Below, piece after piece: positions 6,232 to 15,070 of a DNA stretch of 21,727 bases. The position numbers and the translations under genes were made by a program. Within the stretch, counting starts at the first letter, position 1, and every line of letters begins with the position of its first letter. The notes beneath the pieces were generated by a model. It had not been told where the DNA came from. It did no database searches and was given only the letters and a program-made list of their open reading frames with translations. This stretch comes from an uncultured Emergencia sp. (GTDB lineage: Bacteria > Bacillota > Clostridia > Peptostreptococcales > Anaerovoracaceae), in contig CALLDR010000087.1 in NCBI GenBank assembly GCA_937997955.1, positions 1-21,727 on the forward strand, given 5' to 3'.

Positions 6232-6279
6232 AATAACGTAAAGTCGTTACAGATGGCGTCGAAAAAGGAGAGCGGTTTA

Positions 6280-9069
6280 ATGAAGAACTATAATTCATTA
6301 GTATTTGACCAACAAAGAAATTGGATATATAAGGCACGTACTCGGAATATTCCTTGGGAACAGATTTATTATGGGAACGGTAAAAATGATTCCGATTTGC
6401 AGAGCTTTCTTTTGAATATGGAGACGTTTGCTTTTTGGAAGAATATTACGGTAGAAGACTGGAAGAAAATAGTTGATATAGAAAGGGAAGGAGAAGAAAA
6501 GCGTTTAAATTTTTCTGAAGCAGAAAGGAACTCAATAATTGGAGATTATGATGAGATTAATGGCATAACATCAATCCCGGAGTCGGTAAACAGTTGCTGG
6601 CAGAAATATCGAAAAAGCCTTTTAGAAGAAAAACACTTTCTACCTGAAGATGTTAGGGCAATACAGGAGAGTTCGCTGAAAATCCTGAAAAGACTTAATT
6701 CCAATACTAAGGGAACACCTGTTAAGGGGTTGGTAGTTGGAAACGTTCAATCAGGCAAAACTGCGAATATGGCTGCGTTAATGGCGATGGCTGCGGATCA
6801 TGGTTGGAATATGTTTATTGTGCTATCCGGTACGATTGAAAATCTGCGGCTTCAGACGCTTAAGAGATTAATTTCTGATCTTAATCAAGATGGGTGCAAT
6901 TTAGCATGGACGGGTATTGCACGCCCATCCTTGAAAAGTAGTATTGAAGAAAGAACACAAAATCTTCATTTTGAATCGGGAAATCCTAACCGGTATCTTA
7001 CAGTTACTCTGAAGAACTCTAAAAGACTGGAACAACTTGTTGAATGGTTACACGAGGACCCCAAAAGTGCAAATCAAATGAAGATTCTTGTCATAGATGA
7101 TGAGTCTGACCAAGCAGGTATTAATACAAAACCAATAGAACATGACGAACGTACAAAAATTAACAATTTAATTATTAATTTAATTTCGAATAGAAAAGCA
7201 AAGGGACAACCTGTAACAGATTGTTTTGCATCAATGAACTATATTGGGTATACGGCAACACCTTATGCAAATGTTTTAAACGAAGCGAGTTTTGAGTCAC
7301 TATATCCGAGAAATTTCATTTCAACATTGCAGGTATCTAAAACATATTTTGGGCCACAACAGATTTTTGGTGACAGAAATAACGGGACATATTCTGGACT
7401 GGATATTGTACGAATAATTGACAAGAAGGAAGTTGTGACAATAAAGTCAATTCATAATGGGGAAGATTATTCAATGCCAAAATCATTGGAACAGTCGCTG
7501 TGCTGGTTCCTTTGCTGTGTCGCAGCGTTGCGTAAGAGAGAATACAAGAAGCCTATTAGTATGTTAGTACATACTAGCCAAAATATTGAACATCATGATA
7601 GAATTCGTGAGTTGATTCAAAATTGGTTTGAAAGGTTTTCTATAGAGGCAATTTTAAAAAAATGTGAAACTGTTTGGGAATACGAGGTGTGTAGATTCAC
7701 AAAAGACGATTTATTTAGAGATTATCCTGAATTTGCTGTTCCTAAATCTGATGTGGTTGACTATCCATCCTTCAAAGATATAAAAGAAGAAATACAAAGG
7801 CTAATTGCTTCAGGTGCTCAAAATATTCAACTTGGTGAAGAAGGGGAATTTACGTATACAAAAGGAATACATATTTGTGTTGATAATTGTGACAATAATG
7901 GGATTAAAAGCGATGGCACGTACATGAGATTGGCGTATCCTGAGAAAAAATTGAGCATTGACTATGCTACTGCCTTCATTGTTATTGGGGGAAATACGCT
8001 TTCCAGAGGACTTACAATAGAAGGCTTAGTTAGCGCATTTTTCCTTCGTTCAACAAAACAAGGGGATACATTGATGCAAATGGGACGTTGGTTTGGCTAT
8101 AGGAGAGAATATGAACTTTTGCAAAGAATATGGATGACTGAAAATGCTATACGTCAATTTGAATTTCTGTCGGATTTGGATAGCGAGTTACGAGCGTGCA
8201 TATCCCAAATGGAAATGTTTAATAAACCTCCCAAGGATTACGCTGTAGTGATTAAGCAGTCTCCATCAGCTAATCTCCTCAGAATATCTGCAAAGAATAA
8301 AATGCAGAGTGCAATTTCAGCAGATATGAACTATAGCGGGATGAGGGCGCAAACGCATCTTTTTGTGGAACATTATGATGCATTACAGCATAATTACGAG
8401 ACCGTTGAACTTTTTTTAAAGAAAATTGGCAAAGGAGAACATGGAAAAGGACTGGGACAACATTCCTACGTATGGAATAATATAGAATTCAAGGTGATTT
8501 TTGATGAGCTGCTCAATAAATATCAGTTCCATGATAAAATGGTAGCTTTTCAGAATTTGGCTTCAATCCAAGAATGGGTTGAAGAAATGACTAAAGAAGA
8601 GAAGCTTGAAAATTGGAACGTAGTATTGTTTGGGCTTGCAAAAGGTAATAAGACAGAATTCGCTGGGTATTCAATTAATAAGGTAAGGAGAACAAGGAAG
8701 ACAATACGAAAAGGGTCAGACACAATAGATCTACGTATTATAACTGATCCTATAGAAAAAATAATAGACGTTGATCCAAATTATATCAATGATGAACATA
8801 ATCAAGAGTTATATTGGAAATATGTGAGTCGAAATGAGCGGGCTATTAGAGAGGCGGCTGGAATGAGCATTGTCCCGAGCCTTATAATTTATGTAATAGA
8901 TAAGGATAGTAAAAAGTATAGGAATAAGAGTGATGAACGTGACTTGAATGTAAATTGTGATATTATTGGACTTTCACTGAATATTCCAGGAGACAAGATT
9001 AATGAGAATTATACGCGTTCAGTTCAGATTGATCTTGAGAAGTTTGGATTAGGAATCGACATAGAATAG
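6280..9069 (+). CDS. Z1 domain-containing superfamily II-type ATPase
   Basis: 929 aa. Walker A is GNVQSGKT (154-161); Walker B is VIDDESD (271-277); motif III-like is GYTATPYAN (323-331). The hallmark Z1 block starts at GGNTLSRGLTIEG (570-582) and continues to QMGRWFGYR (600-608), holding the motif V and VI arginines R576, R603 and R608. Z1 proteins are predicted nucleic-acid-stimulated ATPases found with MutL-like ATPases in restriction-modification operons. All ATPase motifs look intact. Start choice: AAAAAGGAG lies 10 nt before the ATG at 6280, whereas the in-frame ATG at 6253 has no ribosome-binding site. About 320 C-terminal residues after the motor core have no recognisable domain. It probably translocates or remodels DNA for the nuclease subunit. 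Confidence 0.93.
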   Translation: MKNYNSLVFDQQRNWIYKARTRNIPWEQIYYGNGKNDSDLQSFLLNMETFAFWKNITVEDWKKIVDIEREGEEKRLNFSEAERNSIIGDYDEINGITSIPESVNSCWQKYRKSLLEEKHFLPEDVRAIQESSLKILKRLNSNTKGTPVKGLVVGNVQSGKTANMAALMAMAADHGWNMFIVLSGTIENLRLQTLKRLISDLNQDGCNLAWTGIARPSLKSSIEERTQNLHFESGNPNRYLTVTLKNSKRLEQLVEWLHEDPKSANQMKILVIDDESDQAGINTKPIEHDERTKINNLIINLISNRKAKGQPVTDCFASMNYIGYTATPYANVLNEASFESLYPRNFISTLQVSKTYFGPQQIFGDRNNGTYSGLDIVRIIDKKEVVTIKSIHNGEDYSMPKSLEQSLCWFLCCVAALRKREYKKPISMLVHTSQNIEHHDRIRELIQNWFERFSIEAILKKCETVWEYEVCRFTKDDLFRDYPEFAVPKSDVVDYPSFKDIKEEIQRLIASGAQNIQLGEEGEFTYTKGIHICVDNCDNNGIKSDGTYMRLAYPEKKLSIDYATAFIVIGGNTLSRGLTIEGLVSAFFLRSTKQGDTLMQMGRWFGYRREYELLQRIWMTENAIRQFEFLSDLDSELRACISQMEMFNKPPKDYAVVIKQSPSANLLRISAKNKMQSAISADMNYSGMRAQTHLFVEHYDALQHNYETVELFLKKIGKGEHGKGLGQHSYVWNNIEFKVIFDELLNKYQFHDKMVAFQNLASIQEWVEEMTKEEKLENWNVVLFGLAKGNKTEFAGYSINKVRRTRKTIRKGSDTIDLRIITDPIEKIIDVDPNYINDEHNQELYWKYVSRNERAIREAAGMSIVPSLIIYVIDKDSKKYRNKSDERDLNVNCDIIGLSLNIPGDKINENYTRSVQIDLEKFGLGIDIE

Positions 9070-9079
9070 GAAGAGGATA

Positions 9080-11167
9080 ATGAGAATTGAAATTGCTAGA
9101 GAGGGCCGCATGGACATGTCTGGAAAGGGACTGTTGCGGGCGATACAAAACGATAATATGCCGTTATTGGATTTATTTGTAAGAGAATCTGTTCAGAATA
9201 GCTTGGATGCATATCGAAAAGATTCTGAAGTCGTGTTTGTTGACTTTGGCGTTAGAGAATTTAATAATGAAGATTTGGCCTGCGAACTGGAAGGAATTAG
9301 AAATAACTTGCTAGAACAGTATTCAAATAAGGAGTGTAAATATTTATTTGTTCGAGATCGAGGACCGGAGGGGCTTACAGGTCCTTTGCATTTTACCGAA
9401 CATGAGGCTGGTGAAAAACGAAATCTCCTGAAACTTGTTTATGAAATTGCAAAACCGCAGGAAAGCAAAGATTCGGGGGGCTCTTGGGGTTATGGAAAGA
9501 CAATCTATTTTCGAATGGGAATAGGCTTGGTTATATATTATAGCCGAGTAAAGACCGATAATGGGAGATATCAGTCAAGACTGGCAGCTTGTCTTGTAGA
9601 AGATGAGAATAAGCGAGATGCGTTGCTTAAAAATCCTGAATTGAATTCTCGCAGAGGGCTTGCGTGGTGGGGAAAGGAGTATCACTTCAAGTCTGGAAGC
9701 ATTGAAGAAACTGGGACGATACCAGAAACCAGCGAGGAAAAAATATCGAATATTTTGTCGATATTTGGATTTGAAGAGTTTAGTGAGGATGAAACTGGAA
9801 CAGCTATCATAATTCCTTATATTAATGAAGACAGTTTGTTGAGAAACAATATTTCGACAGACAGCAGGATGATTGTACCGTGGAGTAAGAGCATTTCTGA
9901 ATATATTAAGATAGCAGTTCAAAGATGGTATATTGGGAGACTTAATAACCCAATATATAGTACAATCCAAAAGCAGCCTTGGCTTAGAGTTGCAATAAAT
10001 GGGATAGGGTTATCTAAGCTTGAGATTTCAGAGCCATTTGCAAAAATACAAGAACTATACAATATGGCTTTGACCGGTGCAAAAGGAGATAAGGATTTTT
10101 TTTGTGAGCCAATTAAGTTAAGAAATTATTTTGAAAGAGAAGTGGCGGGGCATATTGCCTATAAAATGTTTTCTCCAGAAGAGATGGGAATGAATCCGCC
10201 AATTAATAATCCAAGCCCGTTTATATTTGTGAAGAATGAGAACGGACAAGATGACTATAAGGATGGGGATATAATTTTAACATATTTTAGAAAACCGGGA
10301 ATGGCAGTTACTTATGACACATGTGGAGAATGGGTAAACAGGATTAAGTGTAATAATGAGAATACAGGAAATATATTAATTGCTGTTTTTGTTTTGAACT
10401 CAGGAAATCGATTCAAGAATGACGCAATAAAAGAGTTGGAAACAATCGAAGATTATTTTCGAGCTAGTGAGAAGGCAGATCATGCGGCTTGGTTTGATAT
10501 TAATGTAAACGATGTTAATCCGAGACTGCTAAATAAAATTCAGCAGGGAGTTCGCAAGAGGATTAATGAAACCTACAAAGAACCGATAACGACTACAGAA
10601 GAAAAAAGTTCCTCCTTGAGTAAAATGTTTGGAGAGTTTTTGTTGCCTCCGCAGGGATTTGGCAAAAGAGCTTGTAGAGTCACAAAGGGTTCTGAAAAGT
10701 ATTCGGAAGGTATACTTGGCCAACGTAGGAATGTACGCTTAACGGTTAAACAACAAGAGGCGCAAATGAAGAACAGAATTCTTACGTTACCGATTATCAT
10801 GGAAATAGAACGACCAGTAGATAACGTTATACTTACGCTTGAAGTTGCGGCAGACGGTAATAGTATTCCCATAGCACATTGGGAAGAAAAAACAGGAATA
10901 GAAGTTCCTTTCTTCATTAAACATGTTACTATACATGGTGTATGGTCGGAGAAGAAGCAAATTGCAAAGAAAGCGGAATTTGGCGGAAAACGTGTGGGAG
11001 TTGGCAATAAGTCGTTAAAGATAGGATTCGAAAGAAACCTAGCTGGCGTAAATTATGGAATCTATTTGACTTCTGAATATAAAAAACTAAAGCTATCTGC
11101 AGAGCTGCAAATTGAGGTCAATGATATAACGGCTCAAATGAAATATAAGCTTAAGGAGGGTGAATAA
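9080..11167 (+). CDS. GHKL (MutL/MORC-like) ATPase of the Z1 system
   Basis: 695 aa. The N-box reads LFVRESVQNSLDA (E36 catalytic, N40 for Mg2+, D43), motif G1 reads VRDRGPEGLTG (91-101) and motif G2 reads GGSWGYGKT (133-141), together the Bergerat-fold ATP site of the gyrase/Hsp90/MutL superfamily. G1 is expanded compared with the simple DxGxG. GHKL ATPases dimerise through the N-terminal domain when ATP binds, forming DNA clamps; that role is inferred here. The remaining ~500 residues hold no domain I can name, and no MutL-type endonuclease motif is evident. The ATG lies 10 nt after the Z1 stop with GAAGAGG upstream. The 3' end carries AAGGAGG for the next gene, whose GTG follows the TAA directly. 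Confidence 0.88.
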   Translation: MRIEIAREGRMDMSGKGLLRAIQNDNMPLLDLFVRESVQNSLDAYRKDSEVVFVDFGVREFNNEDLACELEGIRNNLLEQYSNKECKYLFVRDRGPEGLTGPLHFTEHEAGEKRNLLKLVYEIAKPQESKDSGGSWGYGKTIYFRMGIGLVIYYSRVKTDNGRYQSRLAACLVEDENKRDALLKNPELNSRRGLAWWGKEYHFKSGSIEETGTIPETSEEKISNILSIFGFEEFSEDETGTAIIIPYINEDSLLRNNISTDSRMIVPWSKSISEYIKIAVQRWYIGRLNNPIYSTIQKQPWLRVAINGIGLSKLEISEPFAKIQELYNMALTGAKGDKDFFCEPIKLRNYFEREVAGHIAYKMFSPEEMGMNPPINNPSPFIFVKNENGQDDYKDGDIILTYFRKPGMAVTYDTCGEWVNRIKCNNENTGNILIAVFVLNSGNRFKNDAIKELETIEDYFRASEKADHAAWFDINVNDVNPRLLNKIQQGVRKRINETYKEPITTTEEKSSSLSKMFGEFLLPPQGFGKRACRVTKGSEKYSEGILGQRRNVRLTVKQQEAQMKNRILTLPIIMEIERPVDNVILTLEVAADGNSIPIAHWEEKTGIEVPFFIKHVTIHGVWSEKKQIAKKAEFGGKRVGVGNKSLKIGFERNLAGVNYGIYLTSEYKKLKLSAELQIEVNDITAQMKYKLKEGE

Positions 11168-12079
11168 GTGAGTAGAAATATTATTTTTTACCCGACATTG
11201 AGGATAGAACATATAGAGAAGCTGGATTGCAAAGTAGAGAGCTTTAGTGCAAGATATACGAATTTGGGGGAATCTATCGAATTACAGCATAATATTGAAT
11301 TTGAGGATGGAGTAGAGTATATTTCAGTTGTGGATGATACGGGCAGGTGGGCACCAGATAAGTACAATTTGATAATATCTGGGATGCTATGTGTCAATAA
11401 TATTGACATTCTTTTTGGACAGGGAGGATTAGTAAGTGAGGATACAGAATTAGGGATTGGAATAGCATGGGGATCAAAGAATTCGAATATTCGAGGATCT
11501 AAAAAAATAGGAAATATAGCATATGACAAAGGGAATCGACAATTTCCCTTTAAAATTGATTTTGATGAAGCTACACTCCGGGGCAATTTGAATATTTCTT
11601 TTCAATTATTTATAGTTGAAACGGGAGTGCCTGTGGATTACATGTTACCTGGATTGTCATTAGGAGAGTTAGCAGTAATAAATGTGACTTTAGAGGGAAT
11701 GGGTTCTACCTTCACTGTTTTTGAAAAGAATGCACCTGGAGAACCTTTATGGAATGTAGAGTGTAATTGGGAGGAACCAGAATACAGTTCATTTTCTGAG
11801 TCAGTTAGGGTTACAATTAATATTGCACATCAAGCGTGGATATTGGCAGCTTCTGATGAAAGAGTCAGGAAGGAACTGCTTAAAGAAATAATGGCATCCA
11901 GTATGCAGATTGTCATTTCTGAATTGGATTTAAGCCAGTATGATAAAATGGAGAATTATGAGCCTGGCAGTGTTTGTGATGCGATATTTTACCTTATTGA
12001 TCGCGCGTCATTGCAAGTGGACTCTTATGCGAGCTTAGCCAAGTCAATTAGACAATATCTTGATAAAGTAATGAAGTAG
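11168..12079 (+). CDS. uncharacterised 303-aa subunit of the Z1 system
   Basis: I do not recognise this family. The first ~210 residues look beta-rich, with alternating hydrophobics and many Gly/Asp turns (for example VEYISVVDDTGRW, LNISFQLFIVETG), perhaps one or two beta-sandwich domains. From about 225 it is helical (NIAHQAWILAASDERVRKE to the end), with a conserved-looking helical hairpin. No nuclease or ATPase motif, signal peptide or membrane segment is visible. The GTG start abuts the GHKL stop codon and has AAGGAGGGTGAATAA upstream. Its fixed place between the GHKL ATPase and DUF6339 suggests it partners the GHKL protein or recognises the target, but that is inference from order alone. 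Confidence 0.8.
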   Translation: MSRNIIFYPTLRIEHIEKLDCKVESFSARYTNLGESIELQHNIEFEDGVEYISVVDDTGRWAPDKYNLIISGMLCVNNIDILFGQGGLVSEDTELGIGIAWGSKNSNIRGSKKIGNIAYDKGNRQFPFKIDFDEATLRGNLNISFQLFIVETGVPVDYMLPGLSLGELAVINVTLEGMGSTFTVFEKNAPGEPLWNVECNWEEPEYSSFSESVRVTINIAHQAWILAASDERVRKELLKEIMASSMQIVISELDLSQYDKMENYEPGSVCDAIFYLIDRASLQVDSYASLAKSIRQYLDKVMK

Positions 12080-12088
12080 GAGATAGTA

Positions 12089-12772
12089 ATGAAATTTGAA
12101 ACGTTAACAATAAGTGAGGCTGCAAAAAAAATGGCTTTATGGAAAGAAGATACGGACACATATTTAAAAAATGAATTGGACTCGCACTATTATGAGCTTC
12201 GCGAGCAATTGTTGAAAGTGTTTAAAAAAATAAATAGTGGTCCCAAATATACCTGCGATTATCAATTTGGTATGAGTTTGTTTTTAACTCTACGAAAAAA
12301 TGGATTTACATTGCGGGATGCATCTAATGATGATGTTTGGCGATATATGTCATTATGCATTATCCCTGATATTGTGGGGAAAAGATGGGGAAAGATGGCT
12401 GAAGTGCGGTATTACAAACAATCAGGAAGGATATGGCTAAAAACAATTTGGTGGTATATATTCTTGAGCTGGCAGGGAAATGAACAGGATACTAAAAAAG
12501 TTATAGCACATAATTCAACGGATCAAATTTTACAATTAGTGGATAGATCGGGCACAAAGGGGTACTTTGTAGACGTTTACAGGAAAATCATGTATTATTA
12601 TTGGGTGGCGCGAGAAATTAATCCACTTATAGGTGAAAGTGAATTCCGACGTGTAATGGTTTTACATACAGCATTTTGCAAGAATATTGAACCCGGATTT
12701 TATTCAAACGGCGTAGATGGATATGTAAAAATGCTATATGAAAGGTTAGGGATTACATTATATAATGAGTAA
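12089..12772 (+). CDS. DUF6339 family protein
   Basis: 227 aa, matching what I know as DUF6339, a family found beside PD-(D/E)XK proteins and m5C methylases in such operons. Recognisable blocks are DDVWRYMSLCIIPDIVGKRWG (about 80-100) and an aromatic helix GRIWLKTIWWYIFLSWQGNE (about 112-131), followed by HNSTDQILQLVDRSGTKGYF. It looks all-alpha, soluble and rich in Trp/Tyr. No catalytic motif is evident; a structural or target-recognition role is guesswork. AGGAGA lies five bases before the ATG, and the 3' end overlaps the next gene by 8 nt (ATGAGTAA), implying coupled translation with the nuclease candidate. Confidence 0.8.
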   Translation: MKFETLTISEAAKKMALWKEDTDTYLKNELDSHYYELREQLLKVFKKINSGPKYTCDYQFGMSLFLTLRKNGFTLRDASNDDVWRYMSLCIIPDIVGKRWGKMAEVRYYKQSGRIWLKTIWWYIFLSWQGNEQDTKKVIAHNSTDQILQLVDRSGTKGYFVDVYRKIMYYYWVAREINPLIGESEFRRVMVLHTAFCKNIEPGFYSNGVDGYVKMLYERLGITLYNE

Positions 12773-13676
12773 TATAATAAATGAAATTAGAAATCGGTTT
12801 GCCTTAGGAACTAATTCAGGAGCTTATTTACTAGAATCAGTTGGATATGACTTCAGGGCATGGGTAAGTAGGAGTGGTCATACATATGGGGTCTTTTTTG
12901 AGTATGACGGCCCCCCTGTTTCTGAAAACTTCTCGGGAGCAGTACTCTGTGACGACTTGCTTCAAGTAGAGAATGAGGGATATATTAGAGTATTAAAGTT
13001 AAGTGCTTCAAACAGAAATTTAAGGAATGAGTTTGCACTAATTTGTGAAGATTTTGTATCTCCAGGAGTAAATGGAGAGAAACGAAAGCAGGTGAAAAGA
13101 GATCCTGTGGCATGGTGGAAAAGATGGAGGGATCTCCTTGGAAATGCTCAAAGCAGTAAACTGGTATATGATATCGTTGCCGAATTGTCTGCAGTTTTAA
13201 AATTATGTGAGGAGAATAAGAATCCGTATTGGAGTGCAGCCAGGCTTAATTCTCATGATATTGAGTTGACAAATGCAGCTTATGAGGTGAAAAGCACATT
13301 GAAAAAAGGTGTGACGCAAGTACATATCAGCAGCCAGTTCCAGTTGTCTTCTGAGAAGCCACTTTATTTAATTTTTACAAGACTTGAAAAGTCTGAACAT
13401 GGAATTTCAGTAGATGATATGCTTGGGAAAATAAGCTTGTACCAGCCGGAGATGATACCTGAATACAATGATTACCTGGAAAGAATCGGTTTGCGTTTGG
13501 GAAATCATATGCGTATGGAAAAGTATGTTGTTTTGGAAAGACGAAAATTCTTTATTAATGATGAGTTTCCTAAGATAACAGAAAAAATATTTAAATCTGA
13601 AAAAATACCAAAGAACATAGTACACATTGAATATGATGTAAGTTTGGAGGGCGTTCAATTTGAAAATTGGAAATGA
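12765..13676 (+). CDS. PD-(D/E)XK motif nuclease-like protein (DUF4420 type)
   Basis: 303 aa. The nuclease core is seen as D165 (SHDIE), E174-V-K176 (AAYEVKST) and the following VHISSQFQL, the pattern of the DUF4420 PD-(D/E)XK family in which HIS..QL follows the catalytic strand. In this fold, D, E and K coordinate Mg2+ for phosphodiester cleavage. All three residues are present, so it is probably active and is the best candidate for the restriction nuclease of the system. It carries no helicase or recognition domain, so it likely depends on the GHKL and Z1 partners and DUF6339. It overlaps the DUF6339 gene by 8 nt and is followed 16 nt later by the methyltransferase, pairing cleavage and protection. 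Confidence 0.85.
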   Translation: MSNIINEIRNRFALGTNSGAYLLESVGYDFRAWVSRSGHTYGVFFEYDGPPVSENFSGAVLCDDLLQVENEGYIRVLKLSASNRNLRNEFALICEDFVSPGVNGEKRKQVKRDPVAWWKRWRDLLGNAQSSKLVYDIVAELSAVLKLCEENKNPYWSAARLNSHDIELTNAAYEVKSTLKKGVTQVHISSQFQLSSEKPLYLIFTRLEKSEHGISVDDMLGKISLYQPEMIPEYNDYLERIGLRLGNHMRMEKYVVLERRKFFINDEFPKITEKIFKSEKIPKNIVHIEYDVSLEGVQFENWK

Positions 13677-13692
13677 ATAGGAGAAAGCCACA

Positions 13693-14961
13693 TTGTCTAA
13701 GAAACATAAAAAATACAATCTTGTAGAACTTTTTAGTGGAATAGGAAGCCAAATTGAAGCTTTGGAAAAAATAGGAGCGGATGTCGAGGTACTAAATACA
13801 TGTGAATGGAATTATCATTCAATATTGGCATATTCATTAATGCATAATAATATGGATAGAGCCGACATTTTTTTTGAAGGAACAAAGCTTGAGCTTGTTG
13901 ATTATCTACTCACACTTGGGATTAGTAATGACGGAAAAAACCCTATTAACAAAGCAGGACTAACTTGCTTGAATAGTATGGCGTTGCAGAAAATTTACAG
14001 GAGTATTAAGGTTACGAATAATTTGGTAGATATTAGTAAGGTTAAAGGAGAAGATTTATCTGACAATATAGATATTCTCACTTATTCCTTTCCATGCCAA
14101 GATCTTTCTAATGTCGGGGCTTTTCATGGCTATAAACAAGGAATTGACAGAGACGCCCATAATCGATCAGGATTGCTTTGGGAAGTAGAAAGAATTTTGC
14201 TTGAGAGGAAGAAGGAGGATCTTTATCTTCCACATTTTTTGTTGATGGAAAATGTTCCTGCATTAAATTCATATCGACATCGAAAAAATTTTGAAGAATG
14301 GCAGGAGCAATTGCAAAGTTTGGGTTATTATAACAAACAATATCTTTTGAATGCCAGTGACTTTGGGCTACCTCAAAACAGGGAACGGCTGTTTATGTTG
14401 AGTATATTAACATATAATGATCCTGATATTGAAGTATCAATTGAAGAGTTTTTTAAGGAACATGATTTGGAGAACATTGCCTATCGAAAGTCTCTGAAAA
14501 TAGAAGAGCCAAAACTAAAGAATTTTTTAAGAACTGATTATAGAAAAAAGAAATATAAAGACGAAGCAATTGAAAGTCAACCCAATGCAACACAATCACG
14601 AAAAGATATATGGGAGGATAATCTTAAACTAACAGATGCAAAGGGCAGAGTTAAAGATACTTTTACGGCAACTATCACTACAAAGCAAGATCGTAATCCG
14701 AATTCGGGCAATCTTAGAGTTAATTTTAATAATGGCAAGGCAGAATTTAGGTATCTAACTCCCCGAGAATGCTTTTTACTAATGGGATTTTTAGAAGAAG
14801 ACTATGACAAATTACTTGAAGGAAACTTCTACATTAAAAAAAATGCAAAGGTCTTTACAAGAGATAACTTGATTAAGATGGCAGGGAATAGCATCGCAGT
14901 TAATGTTTTAGAAGAAATATTTCGACAGGTGATTGATTTAGATGAAATGCTATTTTTATAA
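13693..14961 (+). CDS. dcm: DNA (cytosine-5-)-methyltransferase
   Basis: 422 aa with the full m5C motif set in order: I LVELFSGIGSQ (F14, G16, G18 bind SAM), IV SFPCQDLSNVG (catalytic C135), VI LLMENVPAL (E186), VIII LPQNRERLF (Q228, R230, R232), IX RYLTPRECFLLMGF and X GNSIAVNVLEE. The variable region between VIII and IX (about 240-360) is the target-recognition domain; its sequence specificity cannot be read by eye. The start is a TTG at 13693, with AGGAGA about 8 nt upstream and no better ATG. The enzyme should protect host DNA from the operon's nuclease, and its product is the reason a vsr gene heads the operon. The symbol is the generic family symbol. Confidence 0.95.
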   Translation: MSKKHKKYNLVELFSGIGSQIEALEKIGADVEVLNTCEWNYHSILAYSLMHNNMDRADIFFEGTKLELVDYLLTLGISNDGKNPINKAGLTCLNSMALQKIYRSIKVTNNLVDISKVKGEDLSDNIDILTYSFPCQDLSNVGAFHGYKQGIDRDAHNRSGLLWEVERILLERKKEDLYLPHFLLMENVPALNSYRHRKNFEEWQEQLQSLGYYNKQYLLNASDFGLPQNRERLFMLSILTYNDPDIEVSIEEFFKEHDLENIAYRKSLKIEEPKLKNFLRTDYRKKKYKDEAIESQPNATQSRKDIWEDNLKLTDAKGRVKDTFTATITTKQDRNPNSGNLRVNFNNGKAEFRYLTPRECFLLMGFLEEDYDKLLEGNFYIKKNAKVFTRDNLIKMAGNSIAVNVLEEIFRQVIDLDEMLFL

Positions 14962-15070
14962 TATAACTATGTAATAGATACATTTAAAATATTGGCATAT
15001 GGAAGAACATATAAGAGTAAATTTGCACATTTGATATTCTAATAAGCTTAGCTTTGAAATAGACGCTATT

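Larger units (their letters stand above)
5779..14961 (+). other. seven-gene Z1/GHKL restriction-modification-like defence operon
   Basis: Seven same-strand genes: vsr, Z1 ATPase, GHKL ATPase, unknown 303-aa protein, DUF6339, PD-(D/E)XK and m5C methyltransferase. The gap after vsr is 48 bp; from the Z1 gene on, gaps are 0-16 bp with one 8-nt overlap, so this is one transcription unit. All are AT-rich relative to both flanks. Linkage of MutL/MORC-like GHKL ATPases with Z1 ATPases, Vsr, m5C methylases and REase-fold nucleases was described by comparative genomics as a class of restriction-modification systems. No integrase or transposase is in the window, so the mode of acquisition is not visible. 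Confidence 0.88.
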
